A stretch of 64,000 nucleotides of DNA from Streptomyces cynarae (GCF_025642135.1 NZ_CP106793.1:2773001-2837000), one strand, 5' to 3'; positions 53,347 to 62,486 are shown, counted from the stretch's first letter. Numbers and translations are program-made. The notes: a model not told the origin generated them from the sequence alone.

Positions 53347-54285
53347 GTGCTCGTACTCGTCGCTCCCGGCCAGGGCGCCCAGACGCCCGGCTTCCTGACC
53401 TCCTGGCTCGACCTCCCCGGCGCCGCCGACCGCGTCGGCGCCTGGTCGGAGGCCATCGGACTGGACCTCGTCCACTACGGCACGCAGGCCGACGCCGAGG
53501 CCATCCGGGACACCGCCGTGGCCCAGCCCCTGCTGGTGGCCGCCGGGCTGCTGTCCGCGGCGGCACTCGGTATCGGCACATCTACCGCTGACGCGGCGGG
53601 CATTCCCGGCGCCGTCGCCGGGCACAGCGTCGGCGAGATCACCGCAGCGGCCTTCGCGGGCGTCCTCGGCGACACCGCCGCGCTGACCCTGGTCCGCAAG
53701 CGGGGCCTGGCCATGGCGGACGCCGCCGCGATCACGCCCACCGGCATGTCGGCCCTGCTCGGCGGCGACCCCGAGACGACGATCCCGCACCTGGACAAGC
53801 TGGGCCTGACGCCGGCGAACGTGAACGGCGCCGGGCAGATCGTGGCCGCCGGCACCCTGGAGCAGCTCGCCGCCCTGGAGGCGGACAAGCCGGAGGGTGT
53901 GCGCCGGGTCGTTCCGCTGAAGGTGGCCGGCGCCTTCCACACCCACCACATGGCCCCCGCGGTCGACGCCCTCGCGCACGCCGCCGAGGCGCTGACGCCC
54001 GACGACCCGAAGGTCACCTACGTCTCCAACAAGGACGGGCAGACCGTCGAGACCGGTGCCGAGGTGCTCAAGCGCCTGGTCGGCCAGGTCGCCAACCCGG
54101 TCCGCTGGGACCTGTGCATGGAGACCTTCGAGAAGCTGGGCGCGACCGCGCTGATCGAGGTGTGCCCCGGCGGCACCCTCACCGGCATCGCCAAGCGCGC
54201 GCTGCCGGGCGTCAAGACCCTCGCCCTGAAGACCCCCGACGACCTCGACGCTGCTCGCGAACTCATCGCCGAGCACAGCGCCTGA
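53347..54285 (+). CDS. fabD: malonyl-CoA:ACP transacylase
   Basis: A 312-residue acyltransferase that loads malonate onto ACP. The nucleophile is Ser94 in VAGHSVGEITAAAF, the second catalytic residue His198 in GAFHTHHMAPAV; the N-terminal LVLVAPGQGAQTPGFL and the Arg in KRGLAMADAA binding the malonyl carboxylate are present. GTG 53347 aligns with the start of known Streptomyces FabD (VLVLVAPGQ); GTG 53341 is 2 codons earlier. First structural gene of the fabD-fabH-acpP-fabF operon. Confidence 0.95.
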   Translation: MLVLVAPGQGAQTPGFLTSWLDLPGAADRVGAWSEAIGLDLVHYGTQADAEAIRDTAVAQPLLVAAGLLSAAALGIGTSTADAAGIPGAVAGHSVGEITAAAFAGVLGDTAALTLVRKRGLAMADAAAITPTGMSALLGGDPETTIPHLDKLGLTPANVNGAGQIVAAGTLEQLAALEADKPEGVRRVVPLKVAGAFHTHHMAPAVDALAHAAEALTPDDPKVTYVSNKDGQTVETGAEVLKRLVGQVANPVRWDLCMETFEKLGATALIEVCPGGTLTGIAKRALPGVKTLALKTPDDLDAARELIAEHSA

Positions 54286-54301
54286 TCAGGAGAGCGAGAG
54301 C

Positions 54302-55333
54302 ATGTCGAAGATCAAGGCACGCAAAGGCGCCCCCTACGCGCGCATCCTCGGCGTCGGCGGGTACCGTCCGGTCCGGGTGGTGCCGAACGAGGTGATCCTG
54401 GAGAAGATCGACTCCTCCGACGAGTGGATCCGCTCCCGCTCCGGCATCGAGACCCGGCACTGGGCGAACGACGAGGAGACCGTCGCCGCGATGTCGATCG
54501 AGGCGGCCGGCAAGGCGATCGCCGACGCGGGGATCGCCGCCGACCAGATCGGCGCGGTCGTCGTCTCCACCGTCTCCCACTTCAGCCAGACCCCGGCCGT
54601 CGCCACCGAGATCGCCGACAAGCTCGGCACGAACAAGGCCGCCGCCTTCGACATCTCGGCGGGCTGCGCGGGCTTCGGCTACGGCCTCACGCTCGCCAAG
54701 GGCATGGTCGTCGAGGGCTCCGCGGAGTACGTCCTCGTCATCGGCGTGGAGCGGCTGTCGGACCTGACGGACCTGGAGGACCGGGCCACCGCCTTCCTGT
54801 TCGGTGACGGTGCCGGCGCGGTCGTCGTGGGTCCCTCCGAGGAGCCGCACATCGGTCCGACCGTGTGGGGTTCGGAGGGCGACAAGTCCGAGACGATCAA
54901 GCAGACGGTGCCGTGGAACGCCTTCCGGCTCGGCGACGTCTCCCAGCTCCCCGTGGACAGCGAGGGCAACGTCAAGTTCCCCGCGATCACGCAGGAGGGC
55001 CAGGCGGTGTTCCGCTGGGCCGTGTTCGAGATGGCGAAGGTCGCCCAGCAGGCGCTGGACGCGGCCGGGATCACCTCGGACGACCTGGACGTCTTCATCC
55101 CGCACCAGGCCAATGTGCGGATCATCGACTCGATGGTGAAGACTCTCAAGCTGCCGGAGCATGTCACGGTCGCCCGTGACATCCGCACCACCGGCAACAC
55201 CTCGGCCGCCTCGATCCCGCTCGCGATGGAGCGGCTCCTGGCGACCGGCGAGGCGAAGAGCGGCGACACCGCGCTCGTCATCGGCTTCGGGGCGGGTCTC
55301 GTCTACGCCGCCACGGTCGTTACCCTCCCCTAG
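54302..55333 (+). CDS. fabH: beta-ketoacyl-ACP synthase III
   Basis: A 343-residue KAS III that condenses an acyl-CoA starter with malonyl-ACP. Its triad is intact: Cys122 in FDISAGCAGFGYG, His268 in FIPHQANVRIID, Asn299 in TTGNTSAASIPL. In Streptomyces it selects branched-chain starters such as isobutyryl-CoA. ATG 54302 has GGAGAG 5-6 bases upstream and lies 16 bases after fabD. It is followed by acpP with a ~100-base gap. Confidence 0.97.
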   Translation: MSKIKARKGAPYARILGVGGYRPVRVVPNEVILEKIDSSDEWIRSRSGIETRHWANDEETVAAMSIEAAGKAIADAGIAADQIGAVVVSTVSHFSQTPAVATEIADKLGTNKAAAFDISAGCAGFGYGLTLAKGMVVEGSAEYVLVIGVERLSDLTDLEDRATAFLFGDGAGAVVVGPSEEPHIGPTVWGSEGDKSETIKQTVPWNAFRLGDVSQLPVDSEGNVKFPAITQEGQAVFRWAVFEMAKVAQQALDAAGITSDDLDVFIPHQANVRIIDSMVKTLKLPEHVTVARDIRTTGNTSAASIPLAMERLLATGEAKSGDTALVIGFGAGLVYAATVVTLP

Positions 55334-55436
55334 GCACTCCGTGCCGGATCATGCGGTCCGGTGCGGAAACTGCACCACCTGCCGCTGACGCGGCGGGCGC
55401 CACACCCTGATGGATATCTACGAAGGAGCGCCTGAC

Positions 55437-55685
55437 ATGGCCGCCACTCAGGAAGAGATCGTCGCCGGTCTCGCCGAGATCGTGAACGAGATCGCCGGGA
55501 TCCCCACCGAGGACGTCCAGCTGGACAAGTCCTTCACCGACGACCTGGACGTCGACTCGCTGTCGATGGTCGAGGTCGTCGTCGCCGCCGAGGAGCGCTT
55601 CGACGTCAAGATCCCCGACGACGACGTCAAGAACCTCAAGACGGTCGGTGACGCCGCCGAGTACATCCTCAAGCACCAGGCCTGA
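55437..55685 (+). CDS. acpP: acyl carrier protein of fatty-acid synthesis
   Basis: An 82-residue acidic ACP. The phosphopantetheine attachment site is Ser41 in DDLDVDSLSMVEVVV, with helix 1 VAGLAEIVNEIAGIP and helix 3/4 VAAEERFDVKIPDDDV. ATG 55437 has GAAGGAG 8 bases upstream. It carries acyl intermediates between FabH, FabF and FabD products. A short frame from 55410 upstream of it is not used. Confidence 0.96.
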   Translation: MAATQEEIVAGLAEIVNEIAGIPTEDVQLDKSFTDDLDVDSLSMVEVVVAAEERFDVKIPDDDVKNLKTVGDAAEYILKHQA

Positions 55686-55805
55686 TCGACCGATCACCTG
55701 GGCAGACAGCCAGGCGCCGGGCCAGTGGTCCGGTCGCCGGGCCGTTGCCCCGCCACCCGGCGGTGGCGCCGCTGAATCCTCGTATCCGTTGGAGAAAGAA
55801 TTCCC

Positions 55806-57077
55806 GTGAGCTCGACCAATCGCACCGTGGTCGTCACCGGTATCGGCGCAACCACACCGCTGGGTGGCGACGCGGCCTCTACCTGGGAGGGCCTGATCGC
55901 CGGCAAGTCCGGTGTCGGACCCCTGGAGCAGGAGTGGGCCGCCGAGCAGGCGGTCCGCATCGCCGCGCAGATCGCCGTGGAGCCGTCCGAGGTCATCCCG
56001 CGGCCCCAGGCCCGCCGTCTGGACCGTTCGGCGCAGTTCGCGCTGATCGCGGCCAAGGAGGCCTGGGCTGACGCCGGTTTCACCGCTACGGCGGGCGAGG
56101 ACGCAAGCGTCGACCCCGACCGGCTCGGCGCGGTCATCGCCTCCGGCATCGGCGGTGTGACGACCCTCCTCGACCAGTACGACGTGCTGAAGGAGAAGGG
56201 CGTCCGCCGTGTCTCCCCGCACACCGTGCCGATGCTGATGCCGAACGGCCCGTCCGCCAACGTGGGCCTGCTCGTCGGCGCCCGCGCCGGTGTGCACACC
56301 CCGGTCTCCGCCTGCGCTTCGGGGGCCGAGGCCATCGGCTACGCCATCGAGATGATCCGCACCGGCCGCGCCGACGTAGTCGTCGCCGGCGGTACGGAGG
56401 CGGCGATCCACCCGCTGCCCATCGCCGCGTTCGGCAACATGATGGCGATGTCCAAGAACAACGACGACCCGCAGGGGGCCTCGCGTCCCTACGACGTCGA
56501 CCGTGACGGCTTCGTCCTCGGTGAGGGCGCGGGCGTCCTGGTCCTGGAGTCCGCCGAGCACGCCGCCAAGCGCGGCGCCCGCGTCTACGCGGAGGCGGTC
56601 GGCCAGGGCATCTCCGCCGACGGCCACGACATCGTGCAGCCCGAGCCCGAGGGCCGCGGCATCTCGCACGCCCTGCACAACCTGCTGGACAACAGCGACC
56701 TCGACCCGGCGGAGATCGTGCACGTCAACGCGCACGCCACCTCGACGCCGGCCGGTGACATCGCCGAACTGAAGGCGCTGCGGAAGGTGTTCGGGGACCA
56801 CGCGGACCACATGGCGGTCTCCGCGACCAAGTCGATGACCGGTCACCTTCTCGGTGGTGCGGGCGGCGTGGAGTCGGTGGCGACCGTGCTCGCGCTGTAC
56901 AACCGGGTGGCGCCGCCGACGATCAACGTGCAGAACATCGACCCGGAGGCCGAGGCCAACGCGGACGTCGTCCGCGGGGAGGCCCGGAAGCTGCGGGCCG
57001 AGGGCCGGATCGCCGCGCTGAACGACTCGTTCGGGTTCGGCGGCCACAACGTGGTGCTGGCGTTCCGGACGGTCTGA
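55806..57077 (+). CDS. fabF: beta-ketoacyl-ACP synthase II
   Basis: A 423-residue KAS II that elongates acyl-ACP. The triad is Cys170 in SACASGAEAIGYAI, His310 in NAHATSTPAGD and His347 in KSMTGHLLGGAGG; the fold is confirmed by PFGFGGHN-like FGFGGHNVVLAF at the end. GTG 55806 has GGAG upstream in TTGGAGAAAGAATTCCC. It completes the fab operon and is followed by a 12-bp perfect hairpin shared with the convergent DUF3145 gene. Confidence 0.97.
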   Translation: MSSTNRTVVVTGIGATTPLGGDAASTWEGLIAGKSGVGPLEQEWAAEQAVRIAAQIAVEPSEVIPRPQARRLDRSAQFALIAAKEAWADAGFTATAGEDASVDPDRLGAVIASGIGGVTTLLDQYDVLKEKGVRRVSPHTVPMLMPNGPSANVGLLVGARAGVHTPVSACASGAEAIGYAIEMIRTGRADVVVAGGTEAAIHPLPIAAFGNMMAMSKNNDDPQGASRPYDVDRDGFVLGEGAGVLVLESAEHAAKRGARVYAEAVGQGISADGHDIVQPEPEGRGISHALHNLLDNSDLDPAEIVHVNAHATSTPAGDIAELKALRKVFGDHADHMAVSATKSMTGHLLGGAGGVESVATVLALYNRVAPPTINVQNIDPEAEANADVVRGEARKLRAEGRIAALNDSFGFGGHNVVLAFRTV

Positions 57078-57107
57078 TCAGCACCGCGACTACACATGCA
57101 CGACTAC

Positions 57108-57147
57108 ACGTGAGGGGCCTCCACCGGCTGGTGGGGGCCCCTCACGT
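57108..57147. terminator. bidirectional terminator of fab operon
   Basis: ACGTGAGGGGCC pairs perfectly with GGCCCCTCACGT across a 16-base loop, between fabF and the convergent DUF3145 gene. Confidence 0.87.
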
Positions 57148-57162
57148 CGTGAGCGGAGGTCT

Positions 57163-57657
57163 TCAGACCACCTGGTGCAGCCAGCGCACCGGTGCTCCCT
57201 CACCCGCGTACCGGAACGGTTCCAGTTCGTCGTCCCACGGCTTGCCCAGGAGCCGGGCCAGTTCCGCCTCCAGGTCGCTCTCGCCGCGCTGGGAGCGGAT
57301 GAGGGCCGCGCGCAGCCGGTCCTCGGGGATCAGGATGTCGCCGTGGATGCCGGTGACCGCGTGGAAGATGCCCAGGTCGGGGGTACAGCTGTAGCGCTCG
57401 CCCTCGGCGGTCGGGCACGGTTCCGCGGTGACCTCGAAGCGCAGGAGCTGCCAGCCGCGCAGCGCGGAGGCGAGCTTGGAGGCGGTGCCGGCCTCGCCCT
57501 GCCAGGAGAACTCCGATCTCCAGGTGCCGGGGGCGGCGGGCTGCCGGATCCAGTCTAGGTTGACGCGGGTGCCCAGCACGCCCGCGACGGCCCACTCGAC
57601 GTGCGGGCACAGTGCGCGGGGCGCGGAGTGCACGTACAGGACTCCACGTGTCGTCAC
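57163..57657 (-). CDS. DUF3145 family protein
   Basis: A 164-residue protein starting TTRGVLYVHSAPRALCPHVEW, with VNLDWIRQPAAPGTWRSEFSW and FRYAGEGAPVRWLHQVV at the end, as in DUF3145. It is conserved beside the fab operon in Streptomyces and other actinobacteria, so a link with fatty-acid synthesis is likely but unproven. GTG 57657 has GGAGG 5 bases upstream. Three Cys residues and a Trp-rich core are visible. It converges with fabF. Confidence 0.92.
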   Translation of the reverse strand: MTTRGVLYVHSAPRALCPHVEWAVAGVLGTRVNLDWIRQPAAPGTWRSEFSWQGEAGTASKLASALRGWQLLRFEVTAEPCPTAEGERYSCTPDLGIFHAVTGIHGDILIPEDRLRAALIRSQRGESDLEAELARLLGKPWDDELEPFRYAGEGAPVRWLHQVV

Positions 57658-57860
57658 CTGAACCTCCGGGCAGAGCGCCACATCTTGTAACTTTGCGGAA
57701 CGGGTGTGGCAAGGGCGGCCACGGGGCGAGGCTACCGTGCGGCGGGCCGAGGAGTGTGACGTACCGTCGGTCCCGTTGCCCGTGAATGCCGAGGTTTCAC
57801 CCAAGGGGACGCGGGCCTGACCCAGCGTGTTCGAAGCGCTGTCGAACGAGGGGACCAGGG

Positions 57861-58751
57861 ATGCGGAAGCGAAGCCACCGCTTCAAGGCCGTCGCCGCGG
57901 TCGCGGCCGCGGTCGTCCTGGGGCTCGCCGGATGCGACGCCTCGGGTGGCGACGGGGGGCGGGGCACCGCGCCGTCGTCGCGGCCGTCCCCGAAACCGGT
58001 CTGGAACCGCTCCCCCGACTCGATCGCCGCGGTCGGCGACTCCATCACGCGCGGCTTCGACGCCTGCACCGTGCTGTCCGACTGCCCCCAGGTGTCATGG
58101 GCCACGGGCACCGACACCGGCGTCGACAGCCTGGCCGTACGGCTGCTCGGGGCGACCGGGGCGGCGGAGCACAGTTGGAACTACGCGGCGACCGGGGCGC
58201 GGATGGCCGACCTGGCCGGGCAGGTCGCGCAGGCGGTGCAGCGCAGGCCGGAACTGGTGACGGTGATGGTCGGGGCCAACGACGCCTGCCGCTCCTCCAC
58301 CTCGGCGATGACTCCGGTCGACGACTTCCGCGAGCAGTTCGAGGACGCGATGGCCGTCCTGCGCCGGTCGCTGCCGAAGGCGCAGGTGTACGTCTCCAGC
58401 GTGCCGAACCTCATGCGGCTGTGGTCCGAGGGCCGCACCAGTGCGCTCGGCAAGCAGGTGTGGAAGCTGGGCATCTGCCCGTCGATGCTGGGCAACGCGG
58501 ACGCGCTGGACGCCGCGTCCACCCAGCGGCGCGCCACCGTGCAGTCGCGGGTGGAGGAGTACAACCGGGTCCTGAAGGAGGTGTGCGCCAAGGACCGGCG
58601 GTGCCGCTTCGACGGCAACGCGGTCTTCGACTACCGCTTCGGGCCCGCGCAGTTGAGCCCCTGGGACTGGTTCCACCCGAGCAGGAACGGTCAGGCACGA
58701 CTCGCCGAGATCGCCTACCGTGCCGTCACCGCCGAGGCTCCCGTGACCTAG
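57861..58751 (+). CDS. SGNH/GDSL-family lipoprotein hydrolase
   Basis: A 296-residue exported esterase. The signal VAAVAAAVVLGLAGC is a clear lipobox (LAGC). Block I is IAAVGDSITRGFDA (Ser), block III MVGANDACRSS (Asn), and block V WDWFHPSRNGQARL (Asp/His), so the SGNH catalytic set is complete. Extra Cys pairs (DACTVLSDC, GICPSM, EVC ... RRC) suggest disulfides. ATG 57861 has GAGGGG upstream. A surface esterase acting on lipid, glycan acetyl or ester substrates is likely. The next gene follows 10 bases after its stop. Confidence 0.87.
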   Translation: MRKRSHRFKAVAAVAAAVVLGLAGCDASGGDGGRGTAPSSRPSPKPVWNRSPDSIAAVGDSITRGFDACTVLSDCPQVSWATGTDTGVDSLAVRLLGATGAAEHSWNYAATGARMADLAGQVAQAVQRRPELVTVMVGANDACRSSTSAMTPVDDFREQFEDAMAVLRRSLPKAQVYVSSVPNLMRLWSEGRTSALGKQVWKLGICPSMLGNADALDAASTQRRATVQSRVEEYNRVLKEVCAKDRRCRFDGNAVFDYRFGPAQLSPWDWFHPSRNGQARLAEIAYRAVTAEAPVT

Positions 58752-58761
58752 GGTTTCCCAC

Positions 58762-59733
58762 ATGAGCGAACTTTTCGGCACACTTCCCGACGGCTCGGCG
58801 GTCCACCGCTGGACGCTGGAGCGGGGCGGGGTGCGGGTGCGCGTCCTGTCGTACGGCGGGGTCGTGCAGTCGGCGGAGGTCCCGGACCGGGACTGGGCCC
58901 GGGCGGACGTGGTGCTGGGCTTCCCGGATCTGGACGGCTATCTGCGCCACCCTGAGCCGTTCCTCGGGGCTCTGGTCGGGCGGTACGCCAACCGCATCGC
59001 GGGCGCCCGCTTCCCGCTCGACGGCCGGACCTACTCGCTGGAGCCGAACAACGGCCCCAACTCGCTGCACGGCGGGTCACGGGGCTTCGACAAGCGGGTC
59101 TGGGACGTGGAGCCGGTGGAGCACGGCGTCCGGCTGTCCCGGGTCAGCCCGCACGGCGAGGAGGGCTTCCCGGGGCGGCTCGAGGTCTCGGCGACGTACA
59201 CCCTCGATGGGGACGGCGCGCTGCGGATCGTGTACGAGGCGGTCACGGACGCGCCGACCGTGGTGAACCTGACGAACCACTCGTACTGGAACCTGGCGGG
59301 TTCCGGGAACGCGGGCGGCCACGAGCTGAGCATCGCGGCCTCGCGGTACACCCCGGTGGACGCGGACCTGATCCCGACGGGAGCGCCGGAGACCGTCGAG
59401 GGCAGCCGTTTCGACTTCCGGGAGTCCCGGAAGGTGGGCTCCGGCTACGACCACAACTTCGTGCTCGACAAGGGTGTGACGCACACCCCGGTCGAGGTCG
59501 CCGAGCTGCACGACCCGGCGTCGGGGCGCCTGCTCACCGTGTCCACGACCGAGCCCGGCCTGCAGCTGTACACGGCGGACCACCTCGGCGCCCCGTTCGC
59601 CCCCGGCGACGGCATCGCACTGGAGACCCAGCACTTCCCGGACTCCCCGAACCGCCCGGACTTCCCGAGCACGCGGCTGCGGCCGGGCGAGGGGTACCGG
59701 TCGGAGACGGTGTACCGCTTCTCGGTGCGCTGA
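58762..59733 (+). CDS. galM: aldose 1-epimerase (mutarotase)
   Basis: A 323-residue galactose-mutarotase-like enzyme that interconverts alpha and beta anomers of sugars. The active site is visible as YANRIAGARFPLDGRTYSL, NNGPNSLHGGSRGFDKRVW (Asn, His), VVNLTNHSYWNLAGSG (His, catalytic base context) and ALETQHFPDSPNRPDFPS (Glu). Length is normal for the family. ATG 58762 follows a TAGGGT -10 box by 7 bases, and that box overlaps the stop of the upstream gene, so it has its own leaderless promoter. The symbol rests on motifs. Confidence 0.93.
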   Translation: MSELFGTLPDGSAVHRWTLERGGVRVRVLSYGGVVQSAEVPDRDWARADVVLGFPDLDGYLRHPEPFLGALVGRYANRIAGARFPLDGRTYSLEPNNGPNSLHGGSRGFDKRVWDVEPVEHGVRLSRVSPHGEEGFPGRLEVSATYTLDGDGALRIVYEAVTDAPTVVNLTNHSYWNLAGSGNAGGHELSIAASRYTPVDADLIPTGAPETVEGSRFDFRESRKVGSGYDHNFVLDKGVTHTPVEVAELHDPASGRLLTVSTTEPGLQLYTADHLGAPFAPGDGIALETQHFPDSPNRPDFPSTRLRPGEGYRSETVYRFSVR

Positions 59734-59753
59734 GGTCCGTCGAACGAGCGACG

Positions 59754-59789
59754 AGCCCCGGTCCGGCCGTCAGGTCCCGGACCGGGGCT
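59754..59789. terminator. hairpin terminator after galM
   Basis: AGCCCCGGTCCG pairs perfectly with CGGACCGGGGCT around a 12-base loop. Confidence 0.85.
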
Positions 59790-59814
59790 GTTCGTAGGGG
59801 GACTCGGTCCCGCC

Positions 59815-59889
59815 TCAGACGTTAATCGTCGTCGTGACCCGGTGGTCGGCGATCGAGCGTCCGCCCTGGATTCCGTACGAACCCTTCAC
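59815..59889 (-). CDS. possible 24-residue small protein
   Basis: GTG 59889 opens a 24-codon frame beginning KGSYGIQGGRS and ending RVTTTINV, with good codon bias for so short a frame and GGTGGA upstream. It lies between the EI24 gene's stop and the galM terminator. It could be a chance frame or the C-terminus of a longer one; I do not recognise it. Confidence 0.3.
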   Translation of the reverse strand: MKGSYGIQGGRSIADHRVTTTINV

Positions 59890-59932
59890 AAACGTCCACC
59901 CGGGGAGGCGGCGTACGTCCCCGGAGGCGCCC

Positions 59933-60730
59933 TCAGTGGTGGGTGATCTGCTCGTCCTCGGGGGCGTCCTCCGCCTCCCGCGCGTTCTCCTCACCCAGCA
60001 GGTCCCGGGCCAGCAGTGTGGCGCCCGCGACCGCGCCCGGCATCAGGAAGACGGCGACGAACGGGACGAGGAACGCCAGGCCGAGGGGTGTGCCGAAGCC
60101 CCAGACGAGCAGCTTGCGGGAGCGCAACAGTGTGAGGCGGTCGCGGAGTTCGACGCTGCGGCGCTGGAGCGCCACGGCGGTGAGTTCCTCGGTGAGGAAG
60201 AAGCCGGTGACGAAGAAGCCGATGACCGGGACGACGGTCTGGCCCACGAACGGCAGGAAGCCGAGGGCGAAGAGCAGGACGCCCCAGAGTGCGGCCCGTA
60301 CGAGGACGCGGAGGCTGTCGCGGGCCGATATCCACATCTCCCGGTGCAGGGGCAGGTCCGACTCGGGCGCGGTGCCGTCCGGGGAGACGTCTCGGTCGAC
60401 CTTCTCCGAGAGGTTCTCGTAGAAGGGCTGGCCTATGAGGAGGGTGACCGCGGTGAAGGTGAGGACGGCGAGGAGGAGGGCGAGGGCGAACAGCACGACG
60501 GTGAGGAAACCGCGGAAGAGCCCGAGCCAGGGGTCCGGCCAGCCGTCGGCGAAGGGGGTGGCCCAGGTGACGAGGTCGTCGCCCCACAGGGCGAGTGCGA
60601 CGAGCGCCGCCGCGTACAGGACGAGGGCGATCAGGCCCGGAAGGATGCCGAAGCCGTACTGTTTGCCGTGGCGGGCCACCCAGCGTTGACCCTTGAGGAG
60701 ATAGCCGAGTCCCGCGCCCAGATCATGCAT
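59933..60730 (-). CDS. EI24-domain (CysZ-like) membrane protein
   Basis: A 265-residue membrane protein with about five helices. FGILPGLIALVLYAAALVAL, the long middle helix pair and the motif TLLIGQPFYENLSEKVDRDV, then FVGQTVVPVIGFFVTGFFL, match the EI24 family, whose bacterial members resemble the sulfate permease CysZ. Sulfate transport is not shown for this version. ATG 60730 is 6 bases after a TAGGGT box on the minus strand, so the gene is probably leaderless. Confidence 0.85.
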   Translation of the reverse strand: MHDLGAGLGYLLKGQRWVARHGKQYGFGILPGLIALVLYAAALVALALWGDDLVTWATPFADGWPDPWLGLFRGFLTVVLFALALLLAVLTFTAVTLLIGQPFYENLSEKVDRDVSPDGTAPESDLPLHREMWISARDSLRVLVRAALWGVLLFALGFLPFVGQTVVPVIGFFVTGFFLTEELTAVALQRRSVELRDRLTLLRSRKLLVWGFGTPLGLAFLVPFVAVFLMPGAVAGATLLARDLLGEENAREAEDAPEDEQITHH

Positions 60731-60841
60731 GGGAAAACCCTATCGGCGATCAGCCTTTCGATTGTCATGGTGGCGTCACCGTCGCCCGTCATGCTCGTGC
60801 CGCCCTCGCGTGGAGGCGGCGATTCCCCGAGGCGGACGGCA

Positions 60842-60884
60842 CGATGAAGGCCGCACCCCACGTCCAAGGGCACGGCCTTCGTCG
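60842..60884 (-). terminator. hairpin terminator after the dehydrogenase gene
   Basis: GAAGGCCG (60846-60853) pairs with CGGCCTTC (60873-60880), extended by a G-T pair, about 60 bases after the minus-strand dehydrogenase stop. The 211-base gap 60731-60941 holds no other feature. Confidence 0.6.
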
Positions 60885-60941
60885 TACGCAACGAACCCGG
60901 TCAGGCGGGCGTCACGGGTGAGGCGGGCGGTGTTCCGCCGG

Positions 60942-61940
60942 TCAGAGCGCGACGATCATCTTGCCGACGTTGTCGCCGCGCAGGACGCCGAAGAACGCCT
61001 CCAGGTTGTTCTCGATGCCCTCGACGACGGTCTCGCGGTACTTCAGCTCGCCGGAGCGGACCCAGGCGCCGACCTCCTCGACGAACTGCGGCTGCAGGTC
61101 GTAGTGGTCGCCGACCAGGAAGCCCTCGATCCGGCCGCGGGTCTGGATGAGGCGGGCGAGGTTCTTCGGACCGGGGGCGGGCTCGGTGTTGTTGTAGACG
61201 GAGATCATGCCGCATACGGCGATGCGCCCACCGCGGTTGAGGGAGCTGATGGCGGCCTCCAGGTGGTCGCCGCCTACGTTGTCGAAGTAGACGTCGATCC
61301 CGTCGGGGGCGGCGGCGCGGAGCTGCTCGCTCACGGGGCCGTTCTTGTAGTTGAAGGCGGCGTCGAAGCCGTACTCCTCCAGCAGCAGCTTGACCTTCTC
61401 GTCGGAGCCCGCGGAACCGATGACCCGGGAGGCGCCCTTGAGCTTGGCGATCTGGCCGACCTGGCTGCCGACGGCGCCCGCGGCACCGGAGACGAAGACG
61501 GAGTCGCCCTCCTTGAAGGCCGCGGTGCGCAGCAGGCCGGCGTAGGCGGTGAGGCCGGTCATGCCGAGGACGCCCAGGTACGTGGAGAGGGGCGCGGTCC
61601 CGGGGTCGACCTTGACGGCGTTCTTCGCGTCCACTGCCGCGTACTCGCGCCAGCCGAAGAAGTGCAGCACGTGGTCGCCGACGGCGAGGCCCTCGGCGTT
61701 GGAGGCCACGACCTCGCCGACCGCTCCGCCCTGCATGACCTTGCCGAGCTCGAAGGGGGCGACGTAGGACTTGGCGGCACTCATGCGGCCACGCATGTAC
61801 GGGTCGACGGAGAGGTACTTGTTCCGCACCAGCACCTGACCCTCGCCCGGCGTCGGGGCCTCCGCGTCGACCAGGGCGAAGTCCTCGGGCTTCGGCCAGC
61901 CGACCGGTCGGCTGAGCAGGTGCCACTCGCGGTTGATCAT
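60942..61940 (-). CDS. NADPH-dependent medium-chain dehydrogenase (curcumin-reductase/PTGR type)
   Basis: A 332-residue zinc-free medium-chain reductase of the YncB/CurA (PTGR/leukotriene B4) group. VFVSGAAGAVGSQVGQIAKL is the NADPH loop, VDPYMRGRMS the N-terminal signature, and AFNYKNGPVSEQLR / FDNVGGDHLEAAI the nucleotide-side features. It should reduce the C=C bond of activated enones. ATG 61940 opens the conserved N-terminus. It is divergent from a MarR gene across 90 bases with palindromes, the typical layout of a MarR-controlled detoxification enzyme. Confidence 0.92.
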   Translation of the reverse strand: MINREWHLLSRPVGWPKPEDFALVDAEAPTPGEGQVLVRNKYLSVDPYMRGRMSAAKSYVAPFELGKVMQGGAVGEVVASNAEGLAVGDHVLHFFGWREYAAVDAKNAVKVDPGTAPLSTYLGVLGMTGLTAYAGLLRTAAFKEGDSVFVSGAAGAVGSQVGQIAKLKGASRVIGSAGSDEKVKLLLEEYGFDAAFNYKNGPVSEQLRAAAPDGIDVYFDNVGGDHLEAAISSLNRGGRIAVCGMISVYNNTEPAPGPKNLARLIQTRGRIEGFLVGDHYDLQPQFVEEVGAWVRSGELKYRETVVEGIENNLEAFFGVLRGDNVGKMIVAL

Positions 61941-61987
61941 GACTGTGCCTTTCGGGATTTACTTCAGTACCTAAAACAACCATGCTC

Positions 61988-62000
61988 CTGAATATTTCAG
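61988..62000. promoter_or_regulatory. candidate MarR operator
   Basis: CTGAATATTTCAG has exact CTGAA/TTCAG arms and lies midway in the divergent gap between the dehydrogenase and MarR genes. A wider TTACTT...AAGTAA pair (about 61959-62012) surrounds it. Confidence 0.55.
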
Positions 62001-62030
62001 TCTGTCAAGTAACCGGGTATCCTGAAGCCC

Positions 62031-62486
62031 ATGGCCACTCTCCGGAAAACCCCTCGCCCCGACGCCCTGACCCTGGAAGTCGTCGAACTCATCGGCGAGG
62101 TGGTGGCCCGCTTCTACGAGGACTACGAGACAGCGGCCGGCGAGCACGCGCTGACCGGCGCACAGGCACGCCTGCTCAGCCTTCTGTCGCTGGAGCCGCT
62201 GCCGATGCGCAAGCTGGCCCAGAAACTGAAGTGCGAGCCGTCGAACGTCACCGGCATCGTCGACCGCCTGGAGTCTCGCGGCCTGGTCGAACGCCGCCCG
62301 GACCCGGCGGACCGCCGGGTGAAGCTGGCCGCGGCGACGGACGACGGCCGCCGCGTCGCCCGCAGCCTGCGCGAGTCACTGCGCTTCGCGAAAGAGCCCC
62401 TGGCGGCGCTCACCGAGGACGAGCGCCATGTGATGCGGGGACTGTTGCAGCGGATGCTGACCTCGGGCACCACTCAGGGACACTGA
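62031..62486 (+). CDS. MarR-family regulator of the divergent dehydrogenase
   Basis: A 151-residue MarR protein: LTGAQARLLSLLSLEPLPMRKL, then KCEPSNVTGIVDRLESRG (recognition helix) and LVERRPDPADRRVKLAAATDDG (wing). TATCCT 7 bases before ATG 62031 suggests a leaderless transcript. It most likely represses the dehydrogenase and itself through the palindrome in between, with an electrophile or phenolic ligand as inducer. It converges with the permease gene 115 bases on. Confidence 0.93.
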   Translation: MATLRKTPRPDALTLEVVELIGEVVARFYEDYETAAGEHALTGAQARLLSLLSLEPLPMRKLAQKLKCEPSNVTGIVDRLESRGLVERRPDPADRRVKLAAATDDGRRVARSLRESLRFAKEPLAALTEDERHVMRGLLQRMLTSGTTQGH

